DNA of 64,000 bases from Rhizobium sp. BK602 (GCF_014195095.1 NZ_JACIBC010000003.1:620001-684000); one strand, 5' to 3'. Counted from the first letter of the stretch, positions 16,859 to 26,629 are shown. Notes: generated by a model not told the origin, from the letters alone. Program-made: numbers and translations.

Positions 16859-18022
16859 ATGCCGATATTGAACCGCGTTGCCGAAATGCAAGAGGAAGTC
16901 GCCGGCTGGCGCCGTCACCTGCATGAAACGCCGGAATTGCTCTACGACGTCTTCGAAACATCGACCTTCGTCGCGCGGAAATTGAAGGAGTTCGGCTGCG
17001 ACACCGTCGAGAGCGGCCTGGGCAAGACCGGCGTGGTCGGCATCATCAAGGGCAGGCACGGCGACGGGCCGACCATCGGCTTCCGGGCGGATATGGACGC
17101 GCTGCCGATCACCGAGACCAGCGGCAAGCCGTGGACTTCGAAAGTGCCGGGCAAGGCGCATTCCTGCGGCCATGACGGGCATACCGCCATGCTTCTTGGG
17201 GCCGCGCAATATCTGGCGGAAACACGCAACTTCAAGGGTTCGGTCGCGGTGATCTTCCAGCCGGCCGAGGAAGGCGGCGCCGGCGCGCTTGCCATGCTTG
17301 ACGACGGCATGATGGACAAGTTCGGCATCAAGGAAGTCTATGGCATGCACAATGCACCAGGCATGCCGGTCGGCAACTTCGCTATCCGCAAGGGATCGCT
17401 GATGGCGGCAGCCGACAGTTTCGAGATCGAGATCATCGGCAATGGCAGCCATGCTGCCGCGCCGCATCTCTCGATCGATCCGGTGCTGGCATCCGCCCAT
17501 GTGATCATCGCGCTGCAATCGATCGTCTCGCGCGAGGTCGACCCGTTGAAATCGCTGGTCATTTCGGTAACCACCACCCATGGCGGCACCGCCCATAACG
17601 TCATTCCCGGTTCCGTGACCCTGACGGGGACGGTGCGCACGCTGCTGCCCGAAACGCGGGATTTCGCCGAAAAGCGCCTGACCGAGGTCGCGCAGGCAAC
17701 CGCAATAGCGCACGGCGCGAAAGCGGAAGTCAATTACCATCGCGGTTATCCGGTGACCTTCAACCACGACAACGAAACCGAATTCGCCATCGGCATCGCA
17801 AGCTCGATCGCCGGCGCCGCCGGCGTCGAAGCCAACACGCCGCCGCGCATGGGAGCGGAGGATTTCTCCTACATGCTGGAATCGCGTCCTGGCGCCTTCA
17901 TCTTCATCGGCAACGGCGACACCGCCGGCCTGCACCATCCCTCCTATGATTTCAACGACGACGTCCTGCCCTACGGCATCAGCTATTGGGTGAAGATGGC
18001 GGAAACCGCGCTGGCCGCATGA
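16859..18022 (+). CDS. M20-family amidohydrolase (hippurate hydrolase/N-acyl amino acid hydrolase type)
   Basis: A cytoplasmic metal-dependent hydrolase of 387 residues that cleaves an N-acyl or peptide-type amide. Metal-site residues are visible: C103, H105 and H108 in HSCGHDGH, E137-E138 in PAEEGG, H164 in MHNAPG, and a late HHPSYDF segment. The dimerisation domain lies around 180-290 (GNGSHAAAPH, GGTAHNVIPG). The ATG at 16859 was chosen because the residues before it are not family-like. The gene faces away from the second importer and carries a copy of the candidate GntR operator, so it probably belongs to the same catabolic regulon. Confidence 0.9.
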   Translation: MPILNRVAEMQEEVAGWRRHLHETPELLYDVFETSTFVARKLKEFGCDTVESGLGKTGVVGIIKGRHGDGPTIGFRADMDALPITETSGKPWTSKVPGKAHSCGHDGHTAMLLGAAQYLAETRNFKGSVAVIFQPAEEGGAGALAMLDDGMMDKFGIKEVYGMHNAPGMPVGNFAIRKGSLMAAADSFEIEIIGNGSHAAAPHLSIDPVLASAHVIIALQSIVSREVDPLKSLVISVTTTHGGTAHNVIPGSVTLTGTVRTLLPETRDFAEKRLTEVAQATAIAHGAKAEVNYHRGYPVTFNHDNETEFAIGIASSIAGAAGVEANTPPRMGAEDFSYMLESRPGAFIFIGNGDTAGLHHPSYDFNDDVLPYGISYWVKMAETALAA

Positions 18023-18073
18023 GGTCGCGAAGTCTCGTTCCGTCATGAAAAATTCCGGACGGCATGGAGGTGG

Positions 18074-18379
18074 TCAAGTCAATCGGCTCGCCCGCCCCTG
18101 GCGCCTTCGCCGCCACAGATAGACCAGGAAGGCGATCATCCATATGGCCAGCATGATCAGGCCCGCCGGAATGGTCGCGAGCATCAGCCAGCCGAGCACG
18201 GTCAGCGAATAGAGAAGCTCGCCGGCATCGAAGCCGGCGATCATGCAGGGATGGACGCTGCCCTCATCGACCTGACATCCGCTCACCTGCGCCGTGATGC
18301 CGGCAAGGAGAACCGAGAGGACGGGAAGAAACGCGAACAGGATGATCGCCGCAAGCACCACAAACCAGATCTTTCGCAT
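18074..18379 (-). CDS. Small membrane protein of unknown function
   Basis: A protein of 101 residues with two clear hydrophobic segments (about 5-28 and 58-88) and a very basic C-terminus (WRRRRQGRASR). Two cysteines (CQVDEGSVHPC) lie in the loop between them. The topology suggests an inner-membrane protein with a short periplasmic loop. No known family was recognised. It is convergent with the M20 gene. Confidence 0.6.
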   Translation of the reverse strand: MRKIWFVVLAAIILFAFLPVLSVLLAGITAQVSGCQVDEGSVHPCMIAGFDAGELLYSLTVLGWLMLATIPAGLIMLAIWMIAFLVYLWRRRRQGRASRLT

Positions 18380-18473
18380 CCGATCCTCCCCATGCCGGAC
18401 CTAGCCGCGAGCCGGCACCGATGGCCAGCTTCCGCGGCTTATATTATCCCAGCTTTCTTGGAGTGGCGAAGGC

Positions 18474-19370
18474 TTATGCGGGCAGGCGGCTTCGCTCCTT
18501 CTGCTTCTGCGCCTCCTGGGCGGCCTTGAGCTGCGCCTTGGTATACATGAGCGCATGGGAGGCAAGGTCGCCGCTGTCTTCCCATAGGTTGCGCCAGATG
18601 CCGAGAATGCCTTCGAGCGGCTGGCCGACGACACGCGACGAGAAGGATTCGAAGGTGATCGGCCCCTTGTAATTCGCCTTCACCAAGGCGCGAAATACGC
18701 TGGCCAGATCGATCGAGCCCGAGCCCATATAGCCGCGATGGGAATCGCCGGTGTGGAAATAGCCGAGATAATCGCCCGTCTCGATGATCGCCTGGGAGAT
18801 ATCCGATTCCTCGATGTTCATGTGGTAGACGTCGAGATGGACCTTGACGTTCGGCGCACCGATGCGCTTGCACATCTCGACGCCCTGGGCGGCGGTATTC
18901 AGCACATTGGTCTCGTAGCGATTGACCACCTCCAGCCCCAGCGTGACATTGCTGGCCGCCGCCTTTTCCGCGACGCGGCGAAGGATATCGGCGGAATGGC
19001 TGATGCCGTCGGCCGTCGGCGGCACGGCATATTTCTGGAAGGCGGAATAGAGGATGCCGGCAATATGGGTCGCGCCCAGATCCCGGGCGAGCGCCACCGC
19101 GCGCTCCAGCTTCGCCTCGCCTCGCTTCAGCTTATTGGGATCATTGCTGGAAATATCCTCCTCCGCGCCCATTCCGAACGAGAAAGTGCAGCCCAAACCA
19201 TGCCTGTCGAGCTCCGCTCGCGTATGGGCGGCATCGATCTCATCCATATCCATCGCCGAGACTTCGATGAGGTCGAACCCCGTTTCGGCCGACCGTGCGA
19301 TCGCCCGCTTGCTCTCCTCCTTGCTCCAGCCCTTCTCCCACACAAATGCATGCACACCGAGCTTGTTCAT
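18474..19370 (-). CDS. D-tagatose/D-psicose 3-epimerase family sugar isomerase
   Basis: A TIM-barrel ketose epimerase of 298 residues. Metal and substrate residues of the family are visible: LEVVNRYETNVLNTA near 150 (metal Glu), HLDVYHMNIEE near 185 (metal Asp and His), HTGDSHRG near 212, and ITFESFS near 245. The family interconverts ketoses at C-3. The gene is divergent from a LacI regulator and a sugar importer, kinase and aldolase, so it should act on the imported ketose or its derivative. The true substrate (for example a ribulose, tagatose or deoxyketose) cannot be read from the sequence. The ATG has a GGAGGAGATT site. Confidence 0.88.
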   Translation of the reverse strand: MNKLGVHAFVWEKGWSKEESKRAIARSAETGFDLIEVSAMDMDEIDAAHTRAELDRHGLGCTFSFGMGAEEDISSNDPNKLKRGEAKLERAVALARDLGATHIAGILYSAFQKYAVPPTADGISHSADILRRVAEKAAASNVTLGLEVVNRYETNVLNTAAQGVEMCKRIGAPNVKVHLDVYHMNIEESDISQAIIETGDYLGYFHTGDSHRGYMGSGSIDLASVFRALVKANYKGPITFESFSSRVVGQPLEGILGIWRNLWEDSGDLASHALMYTKAQLKAAQEAQKQKERSRLPA

Positions 19371-19487
19371 GGAAAATCTCCTCCTCCGTATCTGACGACG
19401 CGTCAGGTTTCGCGTCGCTCGAGCAGGCGCCCGAGGGCACCAACCAGGACAATATTGACACGGCCGAACGGAAAGTCTAGCTTTTGA

Positions 19488-19499
19488 TAAAACGTTTTA
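19488..19499. promoter_or_regulatory. LacI-type operator TAAAACGTTTTA
   Basis: A perfect 12-bp palindrome centred on CG, the usual shape of LacI-family operators. It lies 30 bases before the lacI GTG start and 118 bases before the divergent epimerase gene, so the regulator encoded at 19530 could control both sides. Confidence 0.65.
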
Positions 19500-19529
19500 C
19501 GGGAGGTCCGGCCCAGCCGGAAGAAGACG

Positions 19530-20546
19530 GTGAAGCGCAGACAGCCGGTTTCGATCAAGACAGTTGCCGAGCGCGCCGGGGTCTCCCCCGCCACGGTCTC
19601 CAATGTCCTGAACGCAAAGCCGAGCGTGGCCCCGGAACTGATCGAACGCGTCCGCAACGTCGTTGCCGAGCTTGGCTACATCGCCGACAATCACGCCTCC
19701 CGGCTGCGCTCCGGCAAGCATTCGCTCGCCGGCGTCGTCGTACCCGATCTTTCCAATCCGATGTTCGGAACATTCGTCTCGACGCTCGAGACGCTCGCAA
19801 GGCAGGACGGCTTCGACCTTCTGGTCGTCAGCGCCGCCAATGACGTCGAACAGGAAAGGGAGCGCCTCAACGCCATCCGTTCCTGGCGGCCCGCAGGCCT
19901 GATCGTCATTCCCTGCGACGGCGCGCTCAGCCATCGCACGCCGTCCATCATGCCGATGCCGATCGTCGTCGTCGACCGCCTGCCCGACGATCCGGATTAC
20001 GACCTGATCGCCGTCAACAATGCGCAATCCGCCGCCGCCATCAGCGCCCATCTCTCCGGACAGGGCTATCGCTCCTGCACGGTTGCCGGCAGCACGCTGT
20101 CGATCAGCAACGTGCGCGAACGCTGGGAGGGTGCTGCTTCGGCAGCCGGCGGCATGGCGATTTCCATGGTCGAGGTCGGCCTAGAGACCGACGGCATCCG
20201 CCGGCGACTATACGAGACGCTGACACAACGGCGGCCGGAGGCACTGTTCGCACTCGATCACATCACCGCGCTGATCGCCTATCAGACGATGACCGATCTC
20301 GGTCTGTCCACTCCCGGCGATCTCGCATTCGCCAGTTTCGACGAGGCCGAATGGATGCGCCTCGTCCGTCCCGCAATCACCACCGTCCGTCAGCCAATCG
20401 AGGAAATGGCAACGGCGGCCTGGCAGCAGCTCTCCCAGCGAATGGGAGGGAATGCCGATCCGGTCAGGACGATGCGCCTGGCATGCTCGGTGGAAATCCG
20501 CGGCTCGACGCTGCGAGAAGGAGGGCGGTCCGACACGGCTGCTTGA
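19530..20546 (+). CDS. LacI-family transcriptional regulator of the ketose operon
   Basis: A repressor of 338 residues. The LacI helix-turn-helix occupies residues 8-55 (SIKTVAERAGVSPATVSNVLN, then a hinge with NHASRLRSG) and is followed by a periplasmic-binding-like sensor domain. The start is GTG; the frame upstream is not LacI-like. It is the first gene of the rightward operon, 25 bases before the binding-protein gene, and the palindrome at 19488-19499 is its likely operator. The inducer is probably the imported sugar or its phosphate. Confidence 0.9.
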   Translation: MKRRQPVSIKTVAERAGVSPATVSNVLNAKPSVAPELIERVRNVVAELGYIADNHASRLRSGKHSLAGVVVPDLSNPMFGTFVSTLETLARQDGFDLLVVSAANDVEQERERLNAIRSWRPAGLIVIPCDGALSHRTPSIMPMPIVVVDRLPDDPDYDLIAVNNAQSAAAISAHLSGQGYRSCTVAGSTLSISNVRERWEGAASAAGGMAISMVEVGLETDGIRRRLYETLTQRRPEALFALDHITALIAYQTMTDLGLSTPGDLAFASFDEAEWMRLVRPAITTVRQPIEEMATAAWQQLSQRMGGNADPVRTMRLACSVEIRGSTLREGGRSDTAA

Positions 20547-20571
20547 CAATAAAACGGAGGAGGAGAACATC

Positions 20572-21582
20572 ATGGACATGACACGACGCAGGCTGCTCGG
20601 CACGCTGACGGGCGGAGCCGTGGCGGGAGTCTTCGGCTTGCCGAACCTGACGCTGGCACAGGACAAGCAGGTTCAGGCCGGAATTGTAGTGAAGATCGGC
20701 GGCATCCCCTGGTTCAACGCCATGGAGGTCGGCATCAAGAAGGAATCGCAGGCGCTCAAGGCCAATGCCTGGATGATCGGCCCGACACAGGCCGACGCCG
20801 CCCAGCAGGTGCGCGCCATCGAAGATCTCATCGCCCGCAAGGTGGACGTGATCGGCGTGGTGCCGAACGACGCGGCGGCTCTCGAGCCGGTGCTCGGCAA
20901 GGCCAAGGCCGCCGGCATCAAGGTGATTTCGCATGAAAGCCCCAATCAAAAGAACAATGACTGGGACTTCGAGCTGACCACAGTCGAAGCCTATGGCGAA
21001 CAGCATATGGACCTGCTCGCCAAGGAAATGAAGGAAGAGGGCAAATACATCGTCTATGTCGGCTCCCTGACCGTGCCACTGCACAATGCCTGGGCCGACG
21101 CGGCGATTGCCTACCAGAAGAAGAAGTATCCGAAGATGGAAATGCTCGGCGACCGCTTCGGCGTTGCCGAAAGCCTGGATGAGTCCATCAAGACGACACA
21201 GGACCAGCTTCGCGCCCACCCCGACCTGAAGGGCATCCTGACCTTCGGATCGCAAGGGCCGATCGGTGCCGCCAAGGTGCTGGACGATCGCGGCAAGGCG
21301 AAATCCATCGTGCTGGTCGGCGGCTTCTCGCCGGGCCAGGGGATCAAATATGTCAAAAGCGGCGTGATCCGCGGCGGCTATATCTGGAATCCCTTGGTCG
21401 CAGGTCAGGTTTTCGTGCAGCTCGCGACCCTGCTGGCCGCCGGCAAGGCAATCACCGACGGCATGGAGCTCGTCGAGGTCGGGCCGGTCAAGGTCTTCCC
21501 CGACAAGCGCCTGATCCAGGCTCAGAAGCTCGAATCCCTGGACAAGGAAAACATCCAGCGATTGGCCGATCTGGGGCTTTGA
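20572..21582 (+). CDS. Sugar-binding protein of a CUT2 (ribose-type) ABC importer
   Basis: A periplasmic protein of 336 residues with an RbsB-type fold. The N-terminus (TRRRLLGTLTGGAVAG) has a twin-arginine pattern, so Tat export is possible, although Sec is not excluded. The PBP core is visible: GGIPWFNAMEVGIKKE near 38 and DVIGVVPND near 95. The ATG has a strong GGAGGAGGA ribosome site. It precedes an ATPase, two permeases, a kinase and an aldolase. A hairpin follows the gene. Confidence 0.9.
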   Translation: MDMTRRRLLGTLTGGAVAGVFGLPNLTLAQDKQVQAGIVVKIGGIPWFNAMEVGIKKESQALKANAWMIGPTQADAAQQVRAIEDLIARKVDVIGVVPNDAAALEPVLGKAKAAGIKVISHESPNQKNNDWDFELTTVEAYGEQHMDLLAKEMKEEGKYIVYVGSLTVPLHNAWADAAIAYQKKKYPKMEMLGDRFGVAESLDESIKTTQDQLRAHPDLKGILTFGSQGPIGAAKVLDDRGKAKSIVLVGGFSPGQGIKYVKSGVIRGGYIWNPLVAGQVFVQLATLLAAGKAITDGMELVEVGPVKVFPDKRLIQAQKLESLDKENIQRLADLGL

Positions 21583-21607
21583 GCCCCGTCTCGCCGGAAA
21601 GATGCCA

Positions 21608-21635
21608 CCGTACGGGATGCAAACGTCCCGTACGG
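21608..21635 (+). other. Intercistronic hairpin after the sugar-binding-protein gene
   Basis: A perfect 10-bp stem (CCGTACGGGA at 21608-21617 with 21626-21635) around an 8-base loop. There is no T-run. It lies between the binding-protein gene and the ATPase gene and may protect the upstream message. Confidence 0.65.
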
Positions 21636-21679
21636 CCCCGCATCGTTCCCACCGTGACCGGCCTGAACGGAACCACCCG

Positions 21680-23173
21680 ATGAGTGAACAGGATTCCTTT
21701 TTGCGTCTCAGCAAGGTCAGCAAGCGCTTCGGCGGCGTGCTGGCGCTCGACGATATCGACTGGGAGGTCCGGGCAGGCGAGATCCACTGCCTGGTGGGAG
21801 AAAACGGCTGCGGCAAGTCCACGCTGATCAAGACGGTGGCGGGTGTGCATCCGCCGACATCCGGCGACATCGAGATCGCCGGAAAGCCGGCACTGCCGCT
21901 CAGCCCGGCTTCGGCGCGGGCACTCGGCATTCAGGTCATCTTTCAGGATCTGTCGCTGTTTCCCAATCTCAGCGTCGCCGAGAACATCGCCGTCGAAAGC
22001 CATCTGCAAGGCGGCCTCAAGCCGGTTTCCTATGGCCACATGCGAAAGCTCGCGCTTGCCGCACTGAAACGGTTGGATTTCCATCTCGACCCGGATGCCA
22101 CGGTTGCCGATCTCTCGGTCGCCGAACGGCAGATCGTCGCGATCTGCCGTGGGCTGGCGGCGCAGGCTCGGCTGATCTTCATGGACGAGCCGACGGCATC
22201 GCTGACGCGCAGCGAGGTCAAGCGGCTGCTCGCCATCGTCACCCGGCTGAAGGCCGACGGCATCGCCGTGGTCTTCGTCTCGCATCGGCTGGATGAAATC
22301 GTCGAGATCGCCGAACGCGTCACCGTCATGCGCGACGGGCGCAAGGTGGGAACCTACCCCGCCTCGGAAGTCGACCAGCGCCGCATCGCGCATCTGATGA
22401 CCGGCATCGACATCTTCCAGTCCATCGTCGCCCGCGACATGTCGGGGGAAAAGCCGCTCTTGGAAATCTCCGCGCTCAGCCGGCGCGGCGAATACAAGGA
22501 TATCAGCTTCACGATCCGGCGCGGCGAAGTGGTCGGCATCACCGGCCTGCTCGGCGCGGGACGAACCGAACTTGCGCTCAGCCTTTTCGGCATGACGCGC
22601 CCCGACAGCGGTGCGATCACGCTCGACGGCCGAGCGCTGTCGCTGCGCTCCAATCGCGACGCCGTGCGCGCCGGCATCGCCTATGTCTCCGAAGACCGCC
22701 TGAGCCTCGGCGTCATCCTGCGGCAATCGATCGGCGACAACCTCATATTGGCGGTTCTCAAAAGCCTGCGTGGCCGGTTCGGTCTGATTTCGGACGGCCG
22801 TCGACAGGCATTCGCCGCCGATTGGGTGAGCCGGCTCGCCATCAAGATACCGGGGCTGGATCGTCCGGTCGGCACGCTGTCGGGCGGCAACCAGCAGCGC
22901 GTGGTGCTGGCGAAATGGCTGGCGGCGAAACCCAAGATCCTCATCCTCGACAGCCCCACGGTCGGTGTCGACATCAAGAACAAGCAGGGCATCTACAAGG
23001 TCGTCGCCGATCTCGCCCGCGAGGGCGTCGGCATCCTGATCATTTCCGACGAGGTCGCCGAAGCCTACGCGACCTGCGACCGCGTGCTGCACATGCGCGC
23101 CGGCCGCATCGTCGACGAGATTGTGCCCGGCCAGATCAGCGAACATGCGTTCGAGGAGCGAATCTATGCCTGA
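21680..23173 (+). CDS. CUT2-type sugar ABC ATPase (two domains)
   Basis: A cytoplasmic protein of 497 residues with two ABC domains in one chain, as in RbsA/XylG. Domain 1 has Walker A GENGCGKST near residue 38 and the LSVAERQIVAI signature near 147. Domain 2 has a degenerate Walker A (GLLGAGRTE near 294), as is normal in this family, and the signature LSGGNQQRV near 400. The ATG at 21680 starts the family homology; the earlier in-frame ATG lies at the hairpin. Its end overlaps the first permease gene by 8 bases. Confidence 0.93.
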   Translation: MSEQDSFLRLSKVSKRFGGVLALDDIDWEVRAGEIHCLVGENGCGKSTLIKTVAGVHPPTSGDIEIAGKPALPLSPASARALGIQVIFQDLSLFPNLSVAENIAVESHLQGGLKPVSYGHMRKLALAALKRLDFHLDPDATVADLSVAERQIVAICRGLAAQARLIFMDEPTASLTRSEVKRLLAIVTRLKADGIAVVFVSHRLDEIVEIAERVTVMRDGRKVGTYPASEVDQRRIAHLMTGIDIFQSIVARDMSGEKPLLEISALSRRGEYKDISFTIRRGEVVGITGLLGAGRTELALSLFGMTRPDSGAITLDGRALSLRSNRDAVRAGIAYVSEDRLSLGVILRQSIGDNLILAVLKSLRGRFGLISDGRRQAFAADWVSRLAIKIPGLDRPVGTLSGGNQQRVVLAKWLAAKPKILILDSPTVGVDIKNKQGIYKVVADLAREGVGILIISDEVAEAYATCDRVLHMRAGRIVDEIVPGQISEHAFEERIYA

Positions 23174-24170
23174 CATCAGAAAGCTTCAGCGCCGCCCGGA
23201 AACCTGGCTCGCCATGGTGATCGTCGTCGCCATCATCGCGCTCGGCGCGACGGCGCCGGGTTTCCTGACGCTCGCCAATATCGTCGATCTCCTGGAAACC
23301 TACAGCGTCCAGTCGATCATGGCGATGGGGCTTTTCGTCGTGCTGGTCTCCGGCGGCATCGACATTTCCTTCGCCGCAACCGCATCGGTCGCCCAATATG
23401 TCACCGCCCTTCTGGCAACGCAGTCGGGCCTGCCGCCCTTCGTCTGCATCGGCCTCGGCCTATCGGTCGGCATCCTGCTCGGCTGCATCAACGCGCTGCT
23501 GATCCACTTCATCCGCATCACCTCGATCATCGCCACCATCGCCATGATGAGCGTCTCCTTCTCGCTGCTCATGTATTTCTCGCAAGGGAAATCCATCTAC
23601 ACCCTGCCGGAATGGTGGACAGACCGCATCGTGTTCTGGGAACACGAGGCGCCCAACGGCGACCTGACACGCATCACCCTGCCGATCGTGGTGATGCTGG
23701 CGGCGACGCTGCTCACCTGGCTGTTCATGACCCGGACGAAGACCGGGCGGCAGCTCTACACCATGGGCGGAAATCCGGAGGCGGCGCGGCGCATCGGCGT
23801 CAATATCGCCAAATTGCAATTCATCGCCTATGGCTTCCTCGGTTTCATGGCCGCGGTCGGCGGGCTGCTGCAGGCGCATCGCGTCGGCGAAAGCGTGCCC
23901 AACGCTATGTACAATACCGAGCTTTCCGTGCTGTCGGCCGCCGTGCTCGGCGGCGCGAGCCTGACCGGCGGCATCGGCACAGTGCCCGGCGTGCTACTCG
24001 GCATCGTACTCCTCGCCATCCTGCAAAACGGCCTCAACCTTCTCGGCGTGTCCTCCTATTTCTTCCAGATCGTCATCGGCCTGACGATCCTGATCTCCAC
24101 CTCGATCACCGTCATCAGCGCGCGCAAGCGCCGCCGGCTCAATCCGATAGGAGACGTGGCCCATGGTTGA
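23166..24170 (+). CDS. CUT2-type sugar ABC permease 1
   Basis: Inner-membrane permease of 334 residues with about eight to ten hydrophobic segments. The family motif region GGIDISFAATASVAQYV is near residue 60 and GGNPEAARRIGVN near 200. The ATG overlaps the ATPase gene end, which indicates coupling. It forms the membrane channel together with the second permease at 24163. Confidence 0.93.
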   Translation: MPDIRKLQRRPETWLAMVIVVAIIALGATAPGFLTLANIVDLLETYSVQSIMAMGLFVVLVSGGIDISFAATASVAQYVTALLATQSGLPPFVCIGLGLSVGILLGCINALLIHFIRITSIIATIAMMSVSFSLLMYFSQGKSIYTLPEWWTDRIVFWEHEAPNGDLTRITLPIVVMLAATLLTWLFMTRTKTGRQLYTMGGNPEAARRIGVNIAKLQFIAYGFLGFMAAVGGLLQAHRVGESVPNAMYNTELSVLSAAVLGGASLTGGIGTVPGVLLGIVLLAILQNGLNLLGVSSYFFQIVIGLTILISTSITVISARKRRRLNPIGDVAHG

Positions 24171-25206
24171 TTCCACCCATTCTCCGAATGACGGCCTCGC
24201 CGGCCTTGTCGCGCGGATGCGCGATGCCAAGCCGGGGCTGTTCGGGCTGCTCATCCTGCTGGTGGCCGCCTTCTCGCTGACGATCCCTGGCTTCGCCAGC
24301 TGGGGCACGTTGAATTCCTTTGCCGTGCAATTGCCGATTCTCGGGCTCCTTTCTCTTGCCATGGTCGTGCCGCTCATCACCGGCGGCCTCAATCTGGCGA
24401 TCATCGCGACCACCAATCAATGCGCGCTGCTGATGGCCTGGATCATGCGCAGCATGACGACGGCAGACTCGTCCTCGACGGAAGTCTTCGGCGTCATCCT
24501 CCTGGCGCTGCTCGCCGGCCTGCTTCTGGCCCTCGTCATCGGCATCATAACCGGCGCGATCGTCGCCTATACCGGCGTGCATCCTATTCTCGTCACGCTC
24601 GGCACCAAATCGCTGATCGACGGGATCAGCATCTACATGACGCGCGGCGAGGCCCTGTCCGGCTTCCCGCAATCCTATTCCGTCGTCGGCAATTCGGCCA
24701 TCGCCGGCATACCCGTGACATTCCTCCTGCTGGTCGTCGTGGCCGTCGTCGTCGGCATCATTCTGCGCAAGACGCCGTTCGGCATCAGTTGCGCCATGAT
24801 CGGTTCCAACATGGAAGCGACCCGTTTCTCGGCGATCGATACGCGCCGCGTCCTGGTCGGGGTCTACACACTGTCGAGCGTCCTCTGCTTCGTGGCCGCC
24901 GCCGTGACGCTTGCCGTCTTCAACTCGGCGAGCGCCGACTATTCGCAATCCTACCTGCTCGTGACGATCCTCGCAGCCGTCCTCGGCGGCGTCGATCCTT
25001 TCGGCGGCTTCGGCAAGGTTTCCGGGCTGATGATCGCGCTCGCCATCCTGCAGATCATCTCCTCCGGCTTCAACCAGCTCGGCATCAGCCCCTATCTGAC
25101 GACAGCCATCTGGGGCCTCATCCTGATTTTCGTCATGGCGGCGCAGACCGCCTATCCCTACCTCACCTTCCTTTTCGGGCAACGCCGGTCGGGGGAGAAG
25201 CGATGA
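24163..25206 (+). CDS. CUT2-type sugar ABC permease 2
   Basis: Second permease of 347 residues, overlapping the first by 8 bases. The family motifs are GGLNLAIIATTNQCA near residue 70 and GSNMEATRFSAIDTRR near 212. The two permeases are different proteins, so the channel is a heterodimer, unlike the RbsC homodimer; AI-2 and some pentose systems share this arrangement. Confidence 0.93.
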   Translation: MVDSTHSPNDGLAGLVARMRDAKPGLFGLLILLVAAFSLTIPGFASWGTLNSFAVQLPILGLLSLAMVVPLITGGLNLAIIATTNQCALLMAWIMRSMTTADSSSTEVFGVILLALLAGLLLALVIGIITGAIVAYTGVHPILVTLGTKSLIDGISIYMTRGEALSGFPQSYSVVGNSAIAGIPVTFLLLVVVAVVVGIILRKTPFGISCAMIGSNMEATRFSAIDTRRVLVGVYTLSSVLCFVAAAVTLAVFNSASADYSQSYLLVTILAAVLGGVDPFGGFGKVSGLMIALAILQIISSGFNQLGISPYLTTAIWGLILIFVMAAQTAYPYLTFLFGQRRSGEKR

Positions 25207-25246
25207 TGGTTCAGCCAGGCCCATGCAACGGCCATGGGAACCTCCC

Positions 25247-26629
25247 ATGAGAACCATCGCCGTCTTCGACACCGGCAAGACGAACATCAAGCTCTCGGTC
25301 ACCGATGAAGCCGGCGGGCTGATCGAGACCTTGTCGACCCCCAATCCCGTTCTGGACGGACCGCCCTACCGTCATCACGATCTTGCCGCCGTGGAGAATT
25401 GGTTGCTGGCCGGGCTCGCCGCGCTGGCAAGCCGGCACGAAATCGCCGCCATCGTCTGCACGGCGCACGGTTCCGGCGGCGTGCTGGTCGGCGAGCAAGG
25501 GCCAGCCATGCCGATGATCGACTACGAGCAACCGATCCCCCCGGAAATCGACAGGGCATATCGCGACATCATGGGATCGTTTCGCGAGCGCGGCAGCGCC
25601 CTCATGCTCGGCGCCGCCCATCTGGCACGGCAGATGCTCTGGCTGGAGCGTGGCTGGCCGGATGTCTTTGCAAAGGCGCGGCATTTTCTCGCCATTCCGC
25701 AATATTGGGCCTGGCGCCTGTCGGGTGTTGCAGCCTCCGAAGTGACGAGCCTTGCCGCGCAATCGCATCTCTGGTGCGCAGCTGAATCCCGGCCCGCGGC
25801 ACTCATCAGGACAATGAACTGGGAGCGGCTCCTGCCGCCGCTGCGCCCTGCCTGGGCGAAGCTTGGCACCATCAAGCCGGAGATTGCGGAACGGACTGGC
25901 CTCGCGCCCGCGACCGCAGTCCTTTGCGGCATCCATGACTCCTCCGCCAATTTCTACCAGTATCAAGCCGCCGGCCTGCGCGACGTCACGATCGTTTCGA
26001 CCGGAACATGGATCGTGGCGATCAGCGACCGTTCCGGCCCTGATTTCGATGTCGAACGGGCCGGTCTCTGCTGCAATGCCGATGTTAAGGCAAGACCGCT
26101 TCCCGGCATGCTGACCATGGGCGGCCGCGAATTCGCGATGGTGGCGGGCGAGGACGACCGCCCGACGACCGAGGAAAGCCTCGCACGGCTGATCGAGACG
26201 CGCAGCATGGCGCTCCCTTCCTTCGGCAGCGACGACGGCCTGTTTCCGGGAACGTCGCGCAAGGGACGGCTGCAAGGCCCGCTCGCCGAGCGCTCGGACA
26301 TGCGCCACTCGCTCGCCCTGCTCTATGCGGCGCTTTTGACGGACAAATGCCTTCAGCTCGTCCGCACGCCGACGGTCGTCCTCGACGGCTCCTTCGTCCG
26401 CGATCCGCTTTATGGCGCCCTCGTCGCCGCGCTCAATCGGGACCGCCATGTCCTCGTCAACGCCGACCAGTATGGAACCGCGACAGGCGCCGCCCTGCTG
26501 GCGTCGCACGAGACGCGGCAGGCGCCAGCGCCCTTGGCCCTGAGGCCGGCGATGCCCTTTTCTCACCCCGACCTTGACGACTACCGCGCGCAGTGGCTGC
26601 ACGCGGCCCTATCTGGAGAACAAAGATGA
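25247..26629 (+). CDS. FGGY-family carbohydrate kinase
   Basis: A cytoplasmic ATP-dependent sugar kinase of 460 residues. The ATPase-fold landmarks are the N-terminal FDTGKTNIKL loop (residues 6-15), GIHDSSANFYQY near 235 and the STGTWIVAI phosphate loop near 257. The ATG at 25247 starts the conserved fold; an earlier ATG 24 bases upstream is less likely. It overlaps the aldolase gene by 4 bases (ATGA). The pair should phosphorylate a ketose and then cleave the phosphate, in the manner of L-fuculokinase and L-fuculose-phosphate aldolase. The sugar itself is not identified. Confidence 0.88.
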   Translation: MRTIAVFDTGKTNIKLSVTDEAGGLIETLSTPNPVLDGPPYRHHDLAAVENWLLAGLAALASRHEIAAIVCTAHGSGGVLVGEQGPAMPMIDYEQPIPPEIDRAYRDIMGSFRERGSALMLGAAHLARQMLWLERGWPDVFAKARHFLAIPQYWAWRLSGVAASEVTSLAAQSHLWCAAESRPAALIRTMNWERLLPPLRPAWAKLGTIKPEIAERTGLAPATAVLCGIHDSSANFYQYQAAGLRDVTIVSTGTWIVAISDRSGPDFDVERAGLCCNADVKARPLPGMLTMGGREFAMVAGEDDRPTTEESLARLIETRSMALPSFGSDDGLFPGTSRKGRLQGPLAERSDMRHSLALLYAALLTDKCLQLVRTPTVVLDGSFVRDPLYGALVAALNRDRHVLVNADQYGTATGAALLASHETRQAPAPLALRPAMPFSHPDLDDYRAQWLHAALSGEQR

